Below are positions 1-5,252 of a DNA stretch of 5,252 bases, piece by piece (within the stretch, counting starts at the first letter, position 1; each line of letters starts with the position of its first letter). Both the position numbers and the translations under genes were made by a program. Under the pieces are notes generated by a model. That model worked only from the letters and a program-made list of their open reading frames with translations. It had not been told where the DNA came from and searched no databases. Source of the stretch: an uncultured bacterium (GTDB lineage Bacteria > Eisenbacteria > RBG-16-71-46 > CAIMUX01); NCBI GenBank assembly GCA_946886185.1, contig CAMPIC010000257.1:1-5252 (forward strand), written 5' to 3'.

Positions 1-480
1 CACGGAGAGCGTGCGTTCCTCCGGAGCGAAGCAGACGAAGACCGGCTCTTCGAGACATGCCTGATATCCCGCGGCGATCTCGATCGTGGACGCACCGATC
101 GGCGCGTCCTTCGGGATCTGCACCGGGTAGATCGCGGTGAGATTGCCCTGATAGATCGGCTCGTCGAAAAACGTTCCCGGCGTGGGCAGGGTCGGCGCTC
201 CGAGCGATGCGGCCAGACCTCCGCGCACCTCCACGGTGAAGAAATCGTTCACCTGGATGTGCGACTGCGGCGGAATCCGGTAGATCACCGCGAGCTTCGC
301 CGAGTCGCCGGGACGGAGCGCTTCGTGCGAAAGGATCGCCTGGACCGGAACGTCGACGTGGTCGGGGATCTCTCCTGGGTCGATGGCCTCCTCCGGCGCA
401 GCGATCGCTCTGATCGAGAGCAGCGCCAGGAGCAGGAAGCCGAGGATGGGAAGCCGACCACGGATACGTTCGGACATCAT
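1..480 (-). CDS. DsbD-like thiol:disulfide interchange protein, N-terminal domain (partial, runs off left edge)
   Basis: The visible part is 160 codons with no stop. It opens with a signal peptide: a basic start (ERIRGR), a hydrophobic core at residues about 11-22, and a likely cleavage site around AIA-A at residues 25-28. Residues about 42-160 resemble the periplasmic alpha domain of DsbD, including a segment like FFDEPIYQGN (104-113) and a cysteine pair at C142 and C150 in a YQAC...VCFAP context, matching the YQGC...CYPP region of E. coli DsbD. In that family these cysteines pass electrons from the membrane domain to periplasmic partners such as DsbC or cytochrome maturation proteins. The spacing here is C-x7-C, against C-x5-C in E. 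coli. Two adjacent ATG codons (480 and 477) are possible starts, and the second is better spaced from the ribosome binding site. The membrane and thioredoxin domains would lie beyond the window and cannot be confirmed, so a stand-alone alpha-domain protein is possible. Confidence 0.82.
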   Translation of the reverse strand, partial: MMSERIRGRLPILGFLLLALLSIRAIAAPEEAIDPGEIPDHVDVPVQAILSHEALRPGDSAKLAVIYRIPPQSHIQVNDFFTVEVRGGLAASLGAPTLPTPGTFFDEPIYQGNLTAIYPVQIPKDAPIGASTIEIAAGYQACLEEPVFVCFAPEERTLSV

Positions 481-598
481 TTCGCTCCTCACAGGACCAG
501 TCGGGATTTCGGGGATTCCGGGACATGCGTGGAGTCCGTCCCCGCACACCGTCGCACAGGATACGCGCCCGAGCGCCGTAGGTGCTACCCTGAGGGAT
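481..598 (-). other. Intergenic gap, likely leader of the DsbD-like gene
   Basis: This 118-base stretch is the only gap longer than 25 bases between genes here, so it is the most likely place for a promoter of the DsbD-like gene or for the end of the upstream transcript. Apart from the ribosome binding site I see no clear -35/-10 pair; a TATCCT hexamer on the minus strand at 559-564 is the best -10 candidate but lacks a good -35 partner. I see no GC-rich hairpin followed by a T tract. Confidence 0.4.
485..490 (-). promoter_or_regulatory. Ribosome binding site of the DsbD-like gene
   Basis: Reading the minus strand, GAGGAG lies 4 bases before the ATG at 480 and 7 bases before the ATG at 477. 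The spacing slightly favours 477 as the start, which would shorten the protein by one Met and leave the signal peptide intact. Confidence 0.6.
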
Positions 599-2098
599 TC
601 ACTCGAGCTCGAGATCGGCATGGATGGCCGCGTGGTCGGAGGCGGGCCCATCCGGAGTCAGCGCCGCGTGCGTGCGCGCCTCCAGTGGCGCCCATCCCCG
701 GGCCGCGATCCAGTCCAGGCGCATCCGCAGTACCCGCGTCCCCAGCCCGAAGGTCCGCGAGAGCCAGCTCCGCATGGGCGGGGGAAGCATTTCCAGATCC
801 TCCGCGCTCCCGAGGATCTGCTCCGCCGTCGGCTGACCGTCGCTCAGATCCCGGAAGGAGAATCCCCGCCGTTCGAGCAGCGCGAACAGGGGCTCCCGCG
901 CGTACGGTTCGCGGAGCTCGCGATCGAGCGCCTCCGGCGAGCTCGCCACGATGCGGGCGAACTCGCGCGCGGAGCGGACCACCGAGCCGCGGCGGAAGGA
1001 GTTGGTGTTGAAATCGCCTGCGATCACCTGGGGAAGCTCGTGCGCTTGGTTCGCGGTATGGGCGGAGGCGTGGTTCGAAGCGTCGGCCGCGGCGTGGGTC
1101 GAGGCATCAGACGCGGCGTGGGCCGAGGCACTGGTTGAGGCAGGGGTTGAGGCATCGGTCCGAGCATGCGCGGCGGAACCCCCTTCGCGCCGCGCTCCCG
1201 TCGATCGTTCCGGCGCGCTGGCCACGGCCAGCTTCGGAACGGGGAGCGAGGCAGCTCCGTCTTCCAGTCCCTCCAGGAGCGCGTGCATCTGGCGCGCGCG
1301 GCACTGGGGAGTGTTGCGAACCTCCAAGTGTGTCGAGATCACCTCGACGAGATGCCTTCGCCAGCGAATGCGCACGGCGAGACCTTGTCGCCGGCCATAT
1401 CGCTTCTCGAAAAAGTCGTAGTAGTCGAAGCAGCTCGGCAGAGGAATGACGCGCGCCGATTCGATCGGGAAGCGGCTCAGGATCGCGAGTCCATGCCAGC
1501 CGCGAGTGTTCTCCCCCGGCGCGAGGGACTCCTCGCCGGGACCTTTGGTGCATTCGAGATAGCTCGGCACGAATGCGTGATGGCAGTGGAGCGCATCGGC
1601 CAGCACCTGAGCCACGTCGGCGTTGTTTCCGGAGCGCGCCATTCCTACGTCGACTTCGTTGAAGGAATAGACGTCGGCGTCCGCGAGAATTGGATCGTCC
1701 CGGAGCCGTTCCACGATCCGGCTGAGCTGTTTTCCCTTCTCGATGTTCCAGTGGACGATGCGAAACCGATCCGGCGAATGCTGGGGAGGCTGCGGGTCCG
1801 TGCGCGCGACGATTCGCGGCGTGCTCAGCAGTCGTTCGAGCGCTTCTCCATGCTGTCGATAGAAGGCTGAGCTTCGGAACTCCGCCTCGGTGGTGCATCC
1901 CGTGGCCGCACGGACGAAAGCCCGATACGGCACGCCCGGAAGGATCTCACCGTCGCGCAGCGAACCTCGGTAACTGGGCCATGCTCCACCGCTGGGCGGC
2001 GTCTTGTCCCTGGCCGGAGTCTCGCCGCTGGGTAGCGTCTTGTCGCTGGGCGGCGTTTCATCGCCCAGCGGGCGCGTCTCGCGGTCGTCAGCGGACAT
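599..2098 (-). CDS. Endonuclease/exonuclease/phosphatase (EEP) superfamily protein with two internal repeat arrays
   Basis: This 499-residue protein carries the ordered motifs of the EEP (DNase I/AP endonuclease/phosphodiesterase) fold: HWNIEKGK at 116-123 (N118), FNEVD at 146-150 (E148, metal ligand), LAILSRFP at 204-211, STHLE at 255-259 (H257), GDFNTN at 361-366 (D362, N364), LDWI at 461-464 (D462) and SDH at 487-489 (D488, H489). All catalytic and metal-binding positions appear intact, so it should be an active Mg-dependent phosphodiester hydrolase. The substrate (DNA, RNA, phospholipid or a small phosphodiester) cannot be told from sequence. No signal peptide is visible, so it is probably cytoplasmic. 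Two low-complexity regions are added to the fold: a hexapeptide repeat at residues about 7-36 and a tetrapeptide repeat at 313-352, the latter between the H257 and D362 motifs. The ATG at 2098 overlaps the stop of the upstream lipoprotein gene by 11 bases, which suggests translational coupling; its own ribosome binding site is weak. An in-frame GTG at codon 56 is an alternative start that would remove the first repeat. Confidence 0.88.
   Translation of the reverse strand: MSADDRETRPLGDETPPSDKTLPSGETPARDKTPPSGGAWPSYRGSLRDGEILPGVPYRAFVRAATGCTTEAEFRSSAFYRQHGEALERLLSTPRIVARTDPQPPQHSPDRFRIVHWNIEKGKQLSRIVERLRDDPILADADVYSFNEVDVGMARSGNNADVAQVLADALHCHHAFVPSYLECTKGPGEESLAPGENTRGWHGLAILSRFPIESARVIPLPSCFDYYDFFEKRYGRRQGLAVRIRWRRHLVEVISTHLEVRNTPQCRARQMHALLEGLEDGAASLPVPKLAVASAPERSTGARREGGSAAHARTDASTPASTSASAHAASDASTHAAADASNHASAHTANQAHELPQVIAGDFNTNSFRRGSVVRSAREFARIVASSPEALDRELREPYAREPLFALLERRGFSFRDLSDGQPTAEQILGSAEDLEMLPPPMRSWLSRTFGLGTRVLRMRLDWIAARGWAPLEARTHAALTPDGPASDHAAIHADLELE
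1044..1163. repeat. 12/24-base in-frame tandem repeat within the EEP gene
   Basis: Read on the plus strand, five 24-base units follow each other without a break at 1044, 1068, 1092, 1116 and 1140. Each begins GC and most begin GCGTGG or similar, and each splits into two 12-base halves such as GCGTGGGTCGAG and GCATCAGACGCG. On the coding strand this is exactly ten tetrapeptides (EEP residues 313-352): TDAS, TPAS, TSAS, AHAA, SDAS, THAA, ADAS, NHAS, AHTA, NQAH. The product is a low-complexity Ala/Ser/Thr/His linker, probably a disordered surface loop. Units have diverged at the base level but keep the phase. Confidence 0.85.
1992..2081. repeat. 18-base in-frame tandem repeat at the 5' end of the EEP gene
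   Basis: Five consecutive 18-base units start at 1992, 2010, 2028, 2046 and 2064 on the plus strand. The first, third and fourth are the most alike (CTGGGCGGCGTCTTGTCC type); the fifth is the most diverged. On the coding strand they give a hexapeptide repeat at EEP residues about 7-36, of the form DKTPPS / GETPAR / DKTLPS / DETPPS / ETRPLG. The result is a charged, proline-rich, probably disordered N-terminal tail ahead of the folded domain. Confidence 0.85.
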
Positions 2099-2510
2099 CG
2101 CCGTTCCCGGGTTTGGGAGGCGCGATCACGAGGAGCACGACGCGCTCGCCATCGCCCACGGGGAAGCTTCGATGGACGCGCCCCGGCATCCGCACCTGTT
2201 CCCCTTCCCGCGGGGGCACCGCCTGCGTGATCACCAGGAGCGAGTCGGAGCCATCGACCAGTCGAAATCCCATCGCGCCGACTTGCGGCATCCACCGCAC
2301 CGCTTCTACCCGCCCTTCCACGGTCACTTCTTGTCCATGGAAACGGAACGGACGCGCCGAGATCTCGCCGAGGTCGCTCGAGAACAGCCGGCAGCCGCCT
2401 GCCAAGCCGAGGAAAAGCAATGCCGCGATTCGCAGCACGCTTTGATAACGCCCGCGATCTCCTGCCGTGGTGGCATGACCGCGGGGAAGTGAGGTAAGAA
2501 TTCGCGTCAC
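2088..2510 (-). CDS. Small predicted lipoprotein with an OB-fold-like domain
   Basis: This encodes 140 residues from a GTG start. A hydrophobic stretch at residues 25-38 ends in LAGGC (C40), a plausible signal peptidase II lipobox, so the mature protein would be a lipid-anchored domain of about 100 residues. Residues about 53-130 look like an OB-fold beta barrel: HGQEVTVEGRVEAV (58-71), then GFRLVDGSDSLLVIT (81-95), then a GEQVRMPGRV strand pair (103-112) and a final hydrophobic strand VVLLVI (124-129). This order resembles small bacterial OB-fold proteins of the tRNA_anti-like type. The molecular role is unknown and I would not infer nucleic-acid binding from the fold alone. The gene begins 20 bases after the acs stop and its stop lies inside the start of the EEP gene. 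The start is uncertain: an in-frame GTG at 2438 would give a 116-residue protein with a compact signal peptide (C16), more typical of lipoproteins. Neither start has a strong ribosome binding site. Confidence 0.72.
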   Translation of the reverse strand: MTRILTSLPRGHATTAGDRGRYQSVLRIAALLFLGLAGGCRLFSSDLGEISARPFRFHGQEVTVEGRVEAVRWMPQVGAMGFRLVDGSDSLLVITQAVPPREGEQVRMPGRVHRSFPVGDGERVVLLVIAPPKPGNGDVR

Positions 2511-2521
2511 GCTTCGATACG
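2428..2521. repeat. Imperfect direct repeat pair around the two possible starts of the lipoprotein gene
   Basis: Two near-identical segments lie 72 bases apart on the plus strand: 2428-2450 (ATTCGCAGCACGCTTTGATAACG-like) and 2500-2521 (ATTCGCGTCACGCTTCGATACG-like). They differ by three substitutions and one base of length. Each contains a CAC, read as GTG on the coding strand, and the two GTG codons (2438 and 2510) are in the same frame, 24 codons apart. Confidence 0.6.
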
Positions 2522-2530
2522 AGCCGCGCG

Positions 2531-4480
2531 TCAGCGCATGTTCCGGTGCGTTTCGACGAGCTGCGCGACCACGGAAGGATCGGCCAGCGTGGTCACGTCT
2601 CCCAATCCGTCGTATTCCCCGGCGGCGATCTTGCGCAGGATTCTTCGCATGATCTTCCCGCTCCGGGTCTTGGGGAGACCGGGAACGATCATGATCCGGT
2701 CGGGCGTGGCGATGGGACCAATGGCGTGGCGCACCTGCTCTTTGAGCGCGCCCACGATTTCCGGATCCGCTTCTCCCTCGAGCAACGCGTCGGGATTGAG
2801 CAGCACGTACGCGAAAATTCCCTGCCCCTTGATCTCGTGCGGATAGCCCACCACCGCCGCTTCCGCCACGAGCTGGTGCTCCACGAGGGCGCTCTCGACC
2901 TCCGCGGTCCCGAGGCGATGACCGCTCACATTGATGACGTCATCCACACGGCCCGTGATCCAGTAATAGCCGTCGTCATCGCGCCGGCAGCCGTCTCCCG
3001 TGAAATAGAGCCCTGGATACGCCTCGAAGTAGGTGCTGCGAAACCGCGCATGGTCTCCGTAAAGCGTGCGCGCCTGCCCGGGCCAGGAGCGGGCGAGACA
3101 GAGATTGCCGCTCACGCCGTTTCCTTCGAGCCGCGCGCCCTGATCATCGACCAGGACCGGCTCGATCCCGAAGAATGGACTCGTCGCGGAGCCCGGCTTG
3201 CAGGGAGTGACCCCGGGAAGCGGCGCGATGAGGATCCCCCCCGTCTCGGTCTGCCACCAGGTGTCGACGACGGCGGCTCGACCTTCTCCCACCACGTCGT
3301 GATACCACTTCCACACCTCGGGATTGATCGGCTCGCCGACCGTTCCGAGCACCCGCAGCGAGGTGCGGCGATAGCGTTTGACCCACTCGTCTCCCTCGCG
3401 CGCGATGGCTCGGAGCGCGGTCGGGGCGGTGTAGAAGATGTCGACGCCGAGGTCATCCACGATCCGCCAGTACCGTCCCGCGTCGGGATAGGTGGGGATC
3501 GATTCGAACATCACGGTAGTGGCGCCGTTTGCGAGCGGTCCGTAGAGAATGTAGCTGTGACCGGTGATCCAGCCGATGTCGGCGGCGCAGAAGTAGATCT
3601 CTCCCGGGTGATAGTCGAAGACCAACTGGTGCGTCATCGCGGTGAAGACGAGGTAGCCGCCTGTCGTGTGCAGCACTCCCTTGGGCTTTCCCGTGGAACC
3701 GGAGGTGTAGAGGATGAAGAGCGGATCTTCGGCGTCCATCCACTCCACCGGAGCGACCGCGCGCTCCTTCCGCGCCGCCTCCGCGATCCACACATCCCGG
3801 CCCGGCCGCATCGGAACTTGCGCGTCGGTCCGCTTCGCCACCAGGACGTGCCGGACTCCGGGCAGTCCCTCGACCGCCTCGTCCACCGTCGCTTTGAGAG
3901 GAAGGCGTTTGCCGCCGCGCAGCCCTTCGTTGGCGGTCACGATCACTTCGGAGCCGGCATCGACGATCCGATCGCGCAGCGACTCGGCGCTGAACCCGCC
4001 GAACACCACCGAATGCATCGCGCCGATGCGAGCGCACGCCAGCATGACGTAAGCGAGCTCCGGGATCATCGGCAGGTAGATGCAGACGCGATCGCCGCGC
4101 CGCACTCCGTGGGAAAGCAGGACGTTCGCCATCTTCCCCACTTCGCGATGCAGCTGCCGGTAGGTGATCCGCTCGTATTCTCCTGCTTCGTCGCGCGCCC
4201 AGATGATCGCGACCTGGTCCGCGCGCTCCGTGAGATGCCGGTCGACGCAGTTGTAGCAGGCGTTGAGCTTGCCCCCCGCGTACCAGGAGAACTCGACCTC
4301 GCGATAGTCGGCATCCATCACACGGTTCCAGGGAGCGAACCAGTGCAGCCGTTTCGCCTGTTCTGCCCAGAACTCCTCGGGATGCTCCAGCGATTGCCGG
4401 TAGAGCCGATCGTACTCGTCGCGGTCGCGCAGGAGCGCGTTCTCGACGATGTGCGGTTTCGGGGGATAGAGATCCGCCAT
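2531..4480 (-). CDS. acs: Acetyl-CoA synthetase (AMP-forming acetate--CoA ligase)
   Basis: The protein converts acetate, ATP and CoA to acetyl-CoA, AMP and pyrophosphate in the cytoplasm, the high-affinity route for acetate assimilation. It has 649 residues from the ATG at 4480, close to the 652 of E. coli Acs. In order: an N-terminal Acs signature [15 protein letters not shown] (69-83); phosphate-binding loop [11 protein letters not shown] (258-268); [10 protein letters not shown] (406-415), where W409 corresponds to the tryptophan that limits the acyl pocket to acetate; YFTGDG (492-497, D496 contacts ribose); the hinge region GRVDD (510-514) and INVSGHRLG (516-524); and [11 protein letters not shown] (603-613). 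K609 falls at the same number as the lysine whose acetylation inactivates the Salmonella enzyme, so post-translational control by acetylation and sirtuin deacetylation is likely, though no acetyltransferase or deacetylase gene is in view. The ATG at 4480 is chosen for its AGGAG site. An upstream in-frame ATG at 4507 overlaps the preceding stop as ATGA and would add a basic nine-residue tail. Nothing appears missing or broken. Confidence 0.98.
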   Translation of the reverse strand: MADLYPPKPHIVENALLRDRDEYDRLYRQSLEHPEEFWAEQAKRLHWFAPWNRVMDADYREVEFSWYAGGKLNACYNCVDRHLTERADQVAIIWARDEAGEYERITYRQLHREVGKMANVLLSHGVRRGDRVCIYLPMIPELAYVMLACARIGAMHSVVFGGFSAESLRDRIVDAGSEVIVTANEGLRGGKRLPLKATVDEAVEGLPGVRHVLVAKRTDAQVPMRPGRDVWIAEAARKERAVAPVEWMDAEDPLFILYTSGSTGKPKGVLHTTGGYLVFTAMTHQLVFDYHPGEIYFCAADIGWITGHSYILYGPLANGATTVMFESIPTYPDAGRYWRIVDDLGVDIFYTAPTALRAIAREGDEWVKRYRRTSLRVLGTVGEPINPEVWKWYHDVVGEGRAAVVDTWWQTETGGILIAPLPGVTPCKPGSATSPFFGIEPVLVDDQGARLEGNGVSGNLCLARSWPGQARTLYGDHARFRSTYFEAYPGLYFTGDGCRRDDDGYYWITGRVDDVINVSGHRLGTAEVESALVEHQLVAEAAVVGYPHEIKGQGIFAYVLLNPDALLEGEADPEIVGALKEQVRHAIGPIATPDRIMIVPGLPKTRSGKIMRRILRKIAAGEYDGLGDVTTLADPSVVAQLVETHRNMR

Positions 4481-4483
4481 GGT

Positions 4484-4491
4484 TCTCCTCT
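4484..4491 (-). promoter_or_regulatory. Ribosome binding site that decides the acs start
   Basis: On the minus strand AGAGGAGA precedes the ATG at 4480, with AGGAG ending 4 bases before it. The same AGAGGAGA string precedes the next gene upstream (start 5235). The alternative ATG at 4507 has no comparable site. This favours 4480 as the main start, while the ATGA junction at 4504-4507 may still allow coupled re-initiation. Confidence 0.7.
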
Positions 4492-4503
4492 CGCGCCGCT
4501 CGC

Positions 4504-5235
4504 TCATTGGAGCGGAACGAACTTGCCTGCCACGAGCCAGCGCTCGAGATCGGCTCGGAATCGTTCGTACTGATCGAGCCCTCCCGAGGCGGCGCGCAGC
4601 CCTTCTTCGGCGCGCGCAATCGCGCTCCAGTCCATCGCGAGCGGGGTCGCGTGCGGGTCGAACGCCTGAAAGGTATCCTCCGGAACTCCGTCGCCGTCTC
4701 CGTCCCAATACCAGGTGTCGAAAAATCCGTCGCCGTCCTGGTCCGCCATGTCGAGCCGCGCATCCACCAGGAGATCGTCGTCGTGATCGATCTCGATCCA
4801 CCCCGCCCTGGCCCCGTACAGATGGATTCGCCCGTCGATTCCGCTCACGTAAAGAGAAACCGGTCCAGTGAAGTCGATGGGGTCTCCGAGCCGGTGCGCC
4901 GGGCGGAGCTCGTATCGCTTTCCCATCCGTCCGGATCCCGGGCCGCCGATCTTGGGAAATCCGTCCACTTCCTCCCCGATCACCCCTTCCCAGCGCTCGC
5001 GCCGCTGCTCGTCTGCCGGATCGCTGTTGGCGTCCACTTCGTCGAAGACGAGAAGCGCTCGCCGCCAATCCGCCTTGGATGCGAAAGCGCGCGCCTTTTC
5101 CCACGCGAGGATCGCGAGCGGCGTACCGTTGCGCAGCTCGAGCGTGTCGAGGAGATCCGGAGCGAACGCTTCGCCTCCATCGGCGGTCACCGAGAGATCG
5201 TAGTCGTACGGAAGCTGCGGGAGCGTGAAAGCCAT
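4504..5235 (-). CDS. Unrecognised protein with acidic DxDGD calcium-binding-like loops
   Basis: I do not recognise this 243-residue protein. Residues 1-13 ([13 protein letters not shown]) closely resemble the N-terminus of Fe/Mn superoxide dismutases, but what follows does not: there is no HHDKHH-type metal-binding helix. Residues about 36-100 are mostly helical-looking and charged. Residues about 108-160 look beta-rich ([15 protein letters not shown] at 127-141, then [10 protein letters not shown] at 145-154). They are followed by two acidic loops, DQDGDGFFD (165-173) and [10 protein letters not shown] (178-187), similar to the calcium loops of dockerin, thrombospondin type 3 or EF-hand proteins. 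The C-terminal 45 residues look helical. No signal peptide or membrane segment is visible, although such loops are more common in exported proteins. The start at 5235 is supported by an AGAGGAGA site. The stop is 23 bases from the acs start and overlaps an alternative acs ATG, so the two genes are probably co-transcribed. A role connected with acetate metabolism is not supported by anything in the protein. Confidence 0.75.
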   Translation of the reverse strand: MAFTLPQLPYDYDLSVTADGGEAFAPDLLDTLELRNGTPLAILAWEKARAFASKADWRRALLVFDEVDANSDPADEQRRERWEGVIGEEVDGFPKIGGPGSGRMGKRYELRPAHRLGDPIDFTGPVSLYVSGIDGRIHLYGARAGWIEIDHDDDLLVDARLDMADQDGDGFFDTWYWDGDGDGVPEDTFQAFDPHATPLAMDWSAIARAEEGLRAASGGLDQYERFRADLERWLVAGKFVPLQ

Positions 5236-5240
5236 GTCGT

Positions 5241-5250
5241 TCTCTCCTCT
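5241..5250 (-). promoter_or_regulatory. Ribosome binding site of the 243-residue unknown gene
   Basis: On the minus strand AGAGGAGAGA precedes the ATG at 5235, with AGGAG ending 8 bases before it, a near-ideal distance. It fixes the start at 5235. The promoter, if there is one here, lies beyond the right edge. Confidence 0.7.
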
Positions 5251-5252
5251 GG

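Noticed and set aside
507..533. Closely spaced GGGATT-type direct repeats (CGGGATTTC, GGGGATTCC) before the DsbD-like gene, considered as an operator.
   Set aside because: Only two short imperfect copies in GC-rich DNA; no symmetry or known regulator site can be supported.
602..613. A perfect 12-base palindrome (CTCGAGCTCGAG) just before the EEP stop, considered as a terminator stem.
   Set aside because: It encodes the final Leu-Glu-Leu-Glu codons, has no loop and is not followed by a T tract.
951..1870. Several plus-strand open frames opposite the EEP gene, some with repetitive WVEASDAAWAEA-like sequence.
   Set aside because: The repetition is the antisense reading of the 12/24-base array; the minus-strand frame carries all EEP motifs.
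2546..4573. A 675-codon open frame on the plus strand opposite acs.
   Set aside because: It mirrors acs codons in GC-rich DNA, with Arg/His/Asp-rich composition and no recognisable domain; acs itself is unambiguous.
4481..5104. An open acs reading frame extending 208 codons upstream of the chosen start, as if Acs had a long N-terminal fusion.
   Set aside because: The extension is Arg/Gly-rich with no domain, lies over the better-supported 243-residue gene in another frame, and the AGGAG-preceded ATG at 4480 gives the normal Acs length.
5190..5235. Calling the 243-residue gene a superoxide dismutase.
   Set aside because: Only the first 13 residues agree; the metal-binding histidines and the C-terminal DVWEHAYY-type motif of dismutases are absent.

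Overview
The window is GC-rich bacterial DNA. Every gene I can support lies on the minus strand, so the reading order runs from the right edge to the left. The strand uniformity, short gaps and overlaps suggest one operon-like run of four genes, followed by a 118-base gap and the start of a fifth gene cut by the left edge. Taxonomy cannot be fixed from this piece. The high GC, a lipoprotein-type signal and a DsbD-like envelope protein suggest a Gram-negative-type (diderm) bacterium. A poorly cultured phylum is possible, but that is a guess.

Layout in transcription order: (1) 5235-4504, an unrecognised 243-residue protein with acidic DxDGD calcium-binding-like loops and an N-terminus resembling that of Fe/Mn superoxide dismutases; (2) 4480-2531, a complete, canonical acetyl-CoA synthetase (acs, 649 aa) with all core adenylation motifs and the regulatory lysine at position 609; (3) 2510-2088, a small predicted lipoprotein with an OB-fold-like domain; (4) 2098-599, a protein of the endonuclease/exonuclease/phosphatase (EEP) superfamily, overlapping gene 3 by 11 bases and carrying two separate in-frame tandem-repeat arrays; (5) 480-1 (continues off the window), the N-terminal domain of a DsbD-like thiol:disulfide interchange protein with its signal peptide and two cysteines.

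Only acs has a firmly known metabolic role: ATP-dependent activation of acetate to acetyl-CoA. The lipoprotein and EEP genes look translationally coupled, but one product is predicted to be exported and the other has no signal peptide, so coupling need not mean a complex. The DsbD-like gene has its own gap and ribosome binding site and may be a separate transcription unit for envelope thiol reduction. I see no RNA genes, CRISPR array, insertion sequence, phage gene or convincing terminator. The unusual points are the two repeat arrays in the EEP gene, the chimeric-looking start of gene 1, and a 72-base-spaced direct repeat that duplicates the start region of the lipoprotein gene. I found no convincing new multi-gene system.
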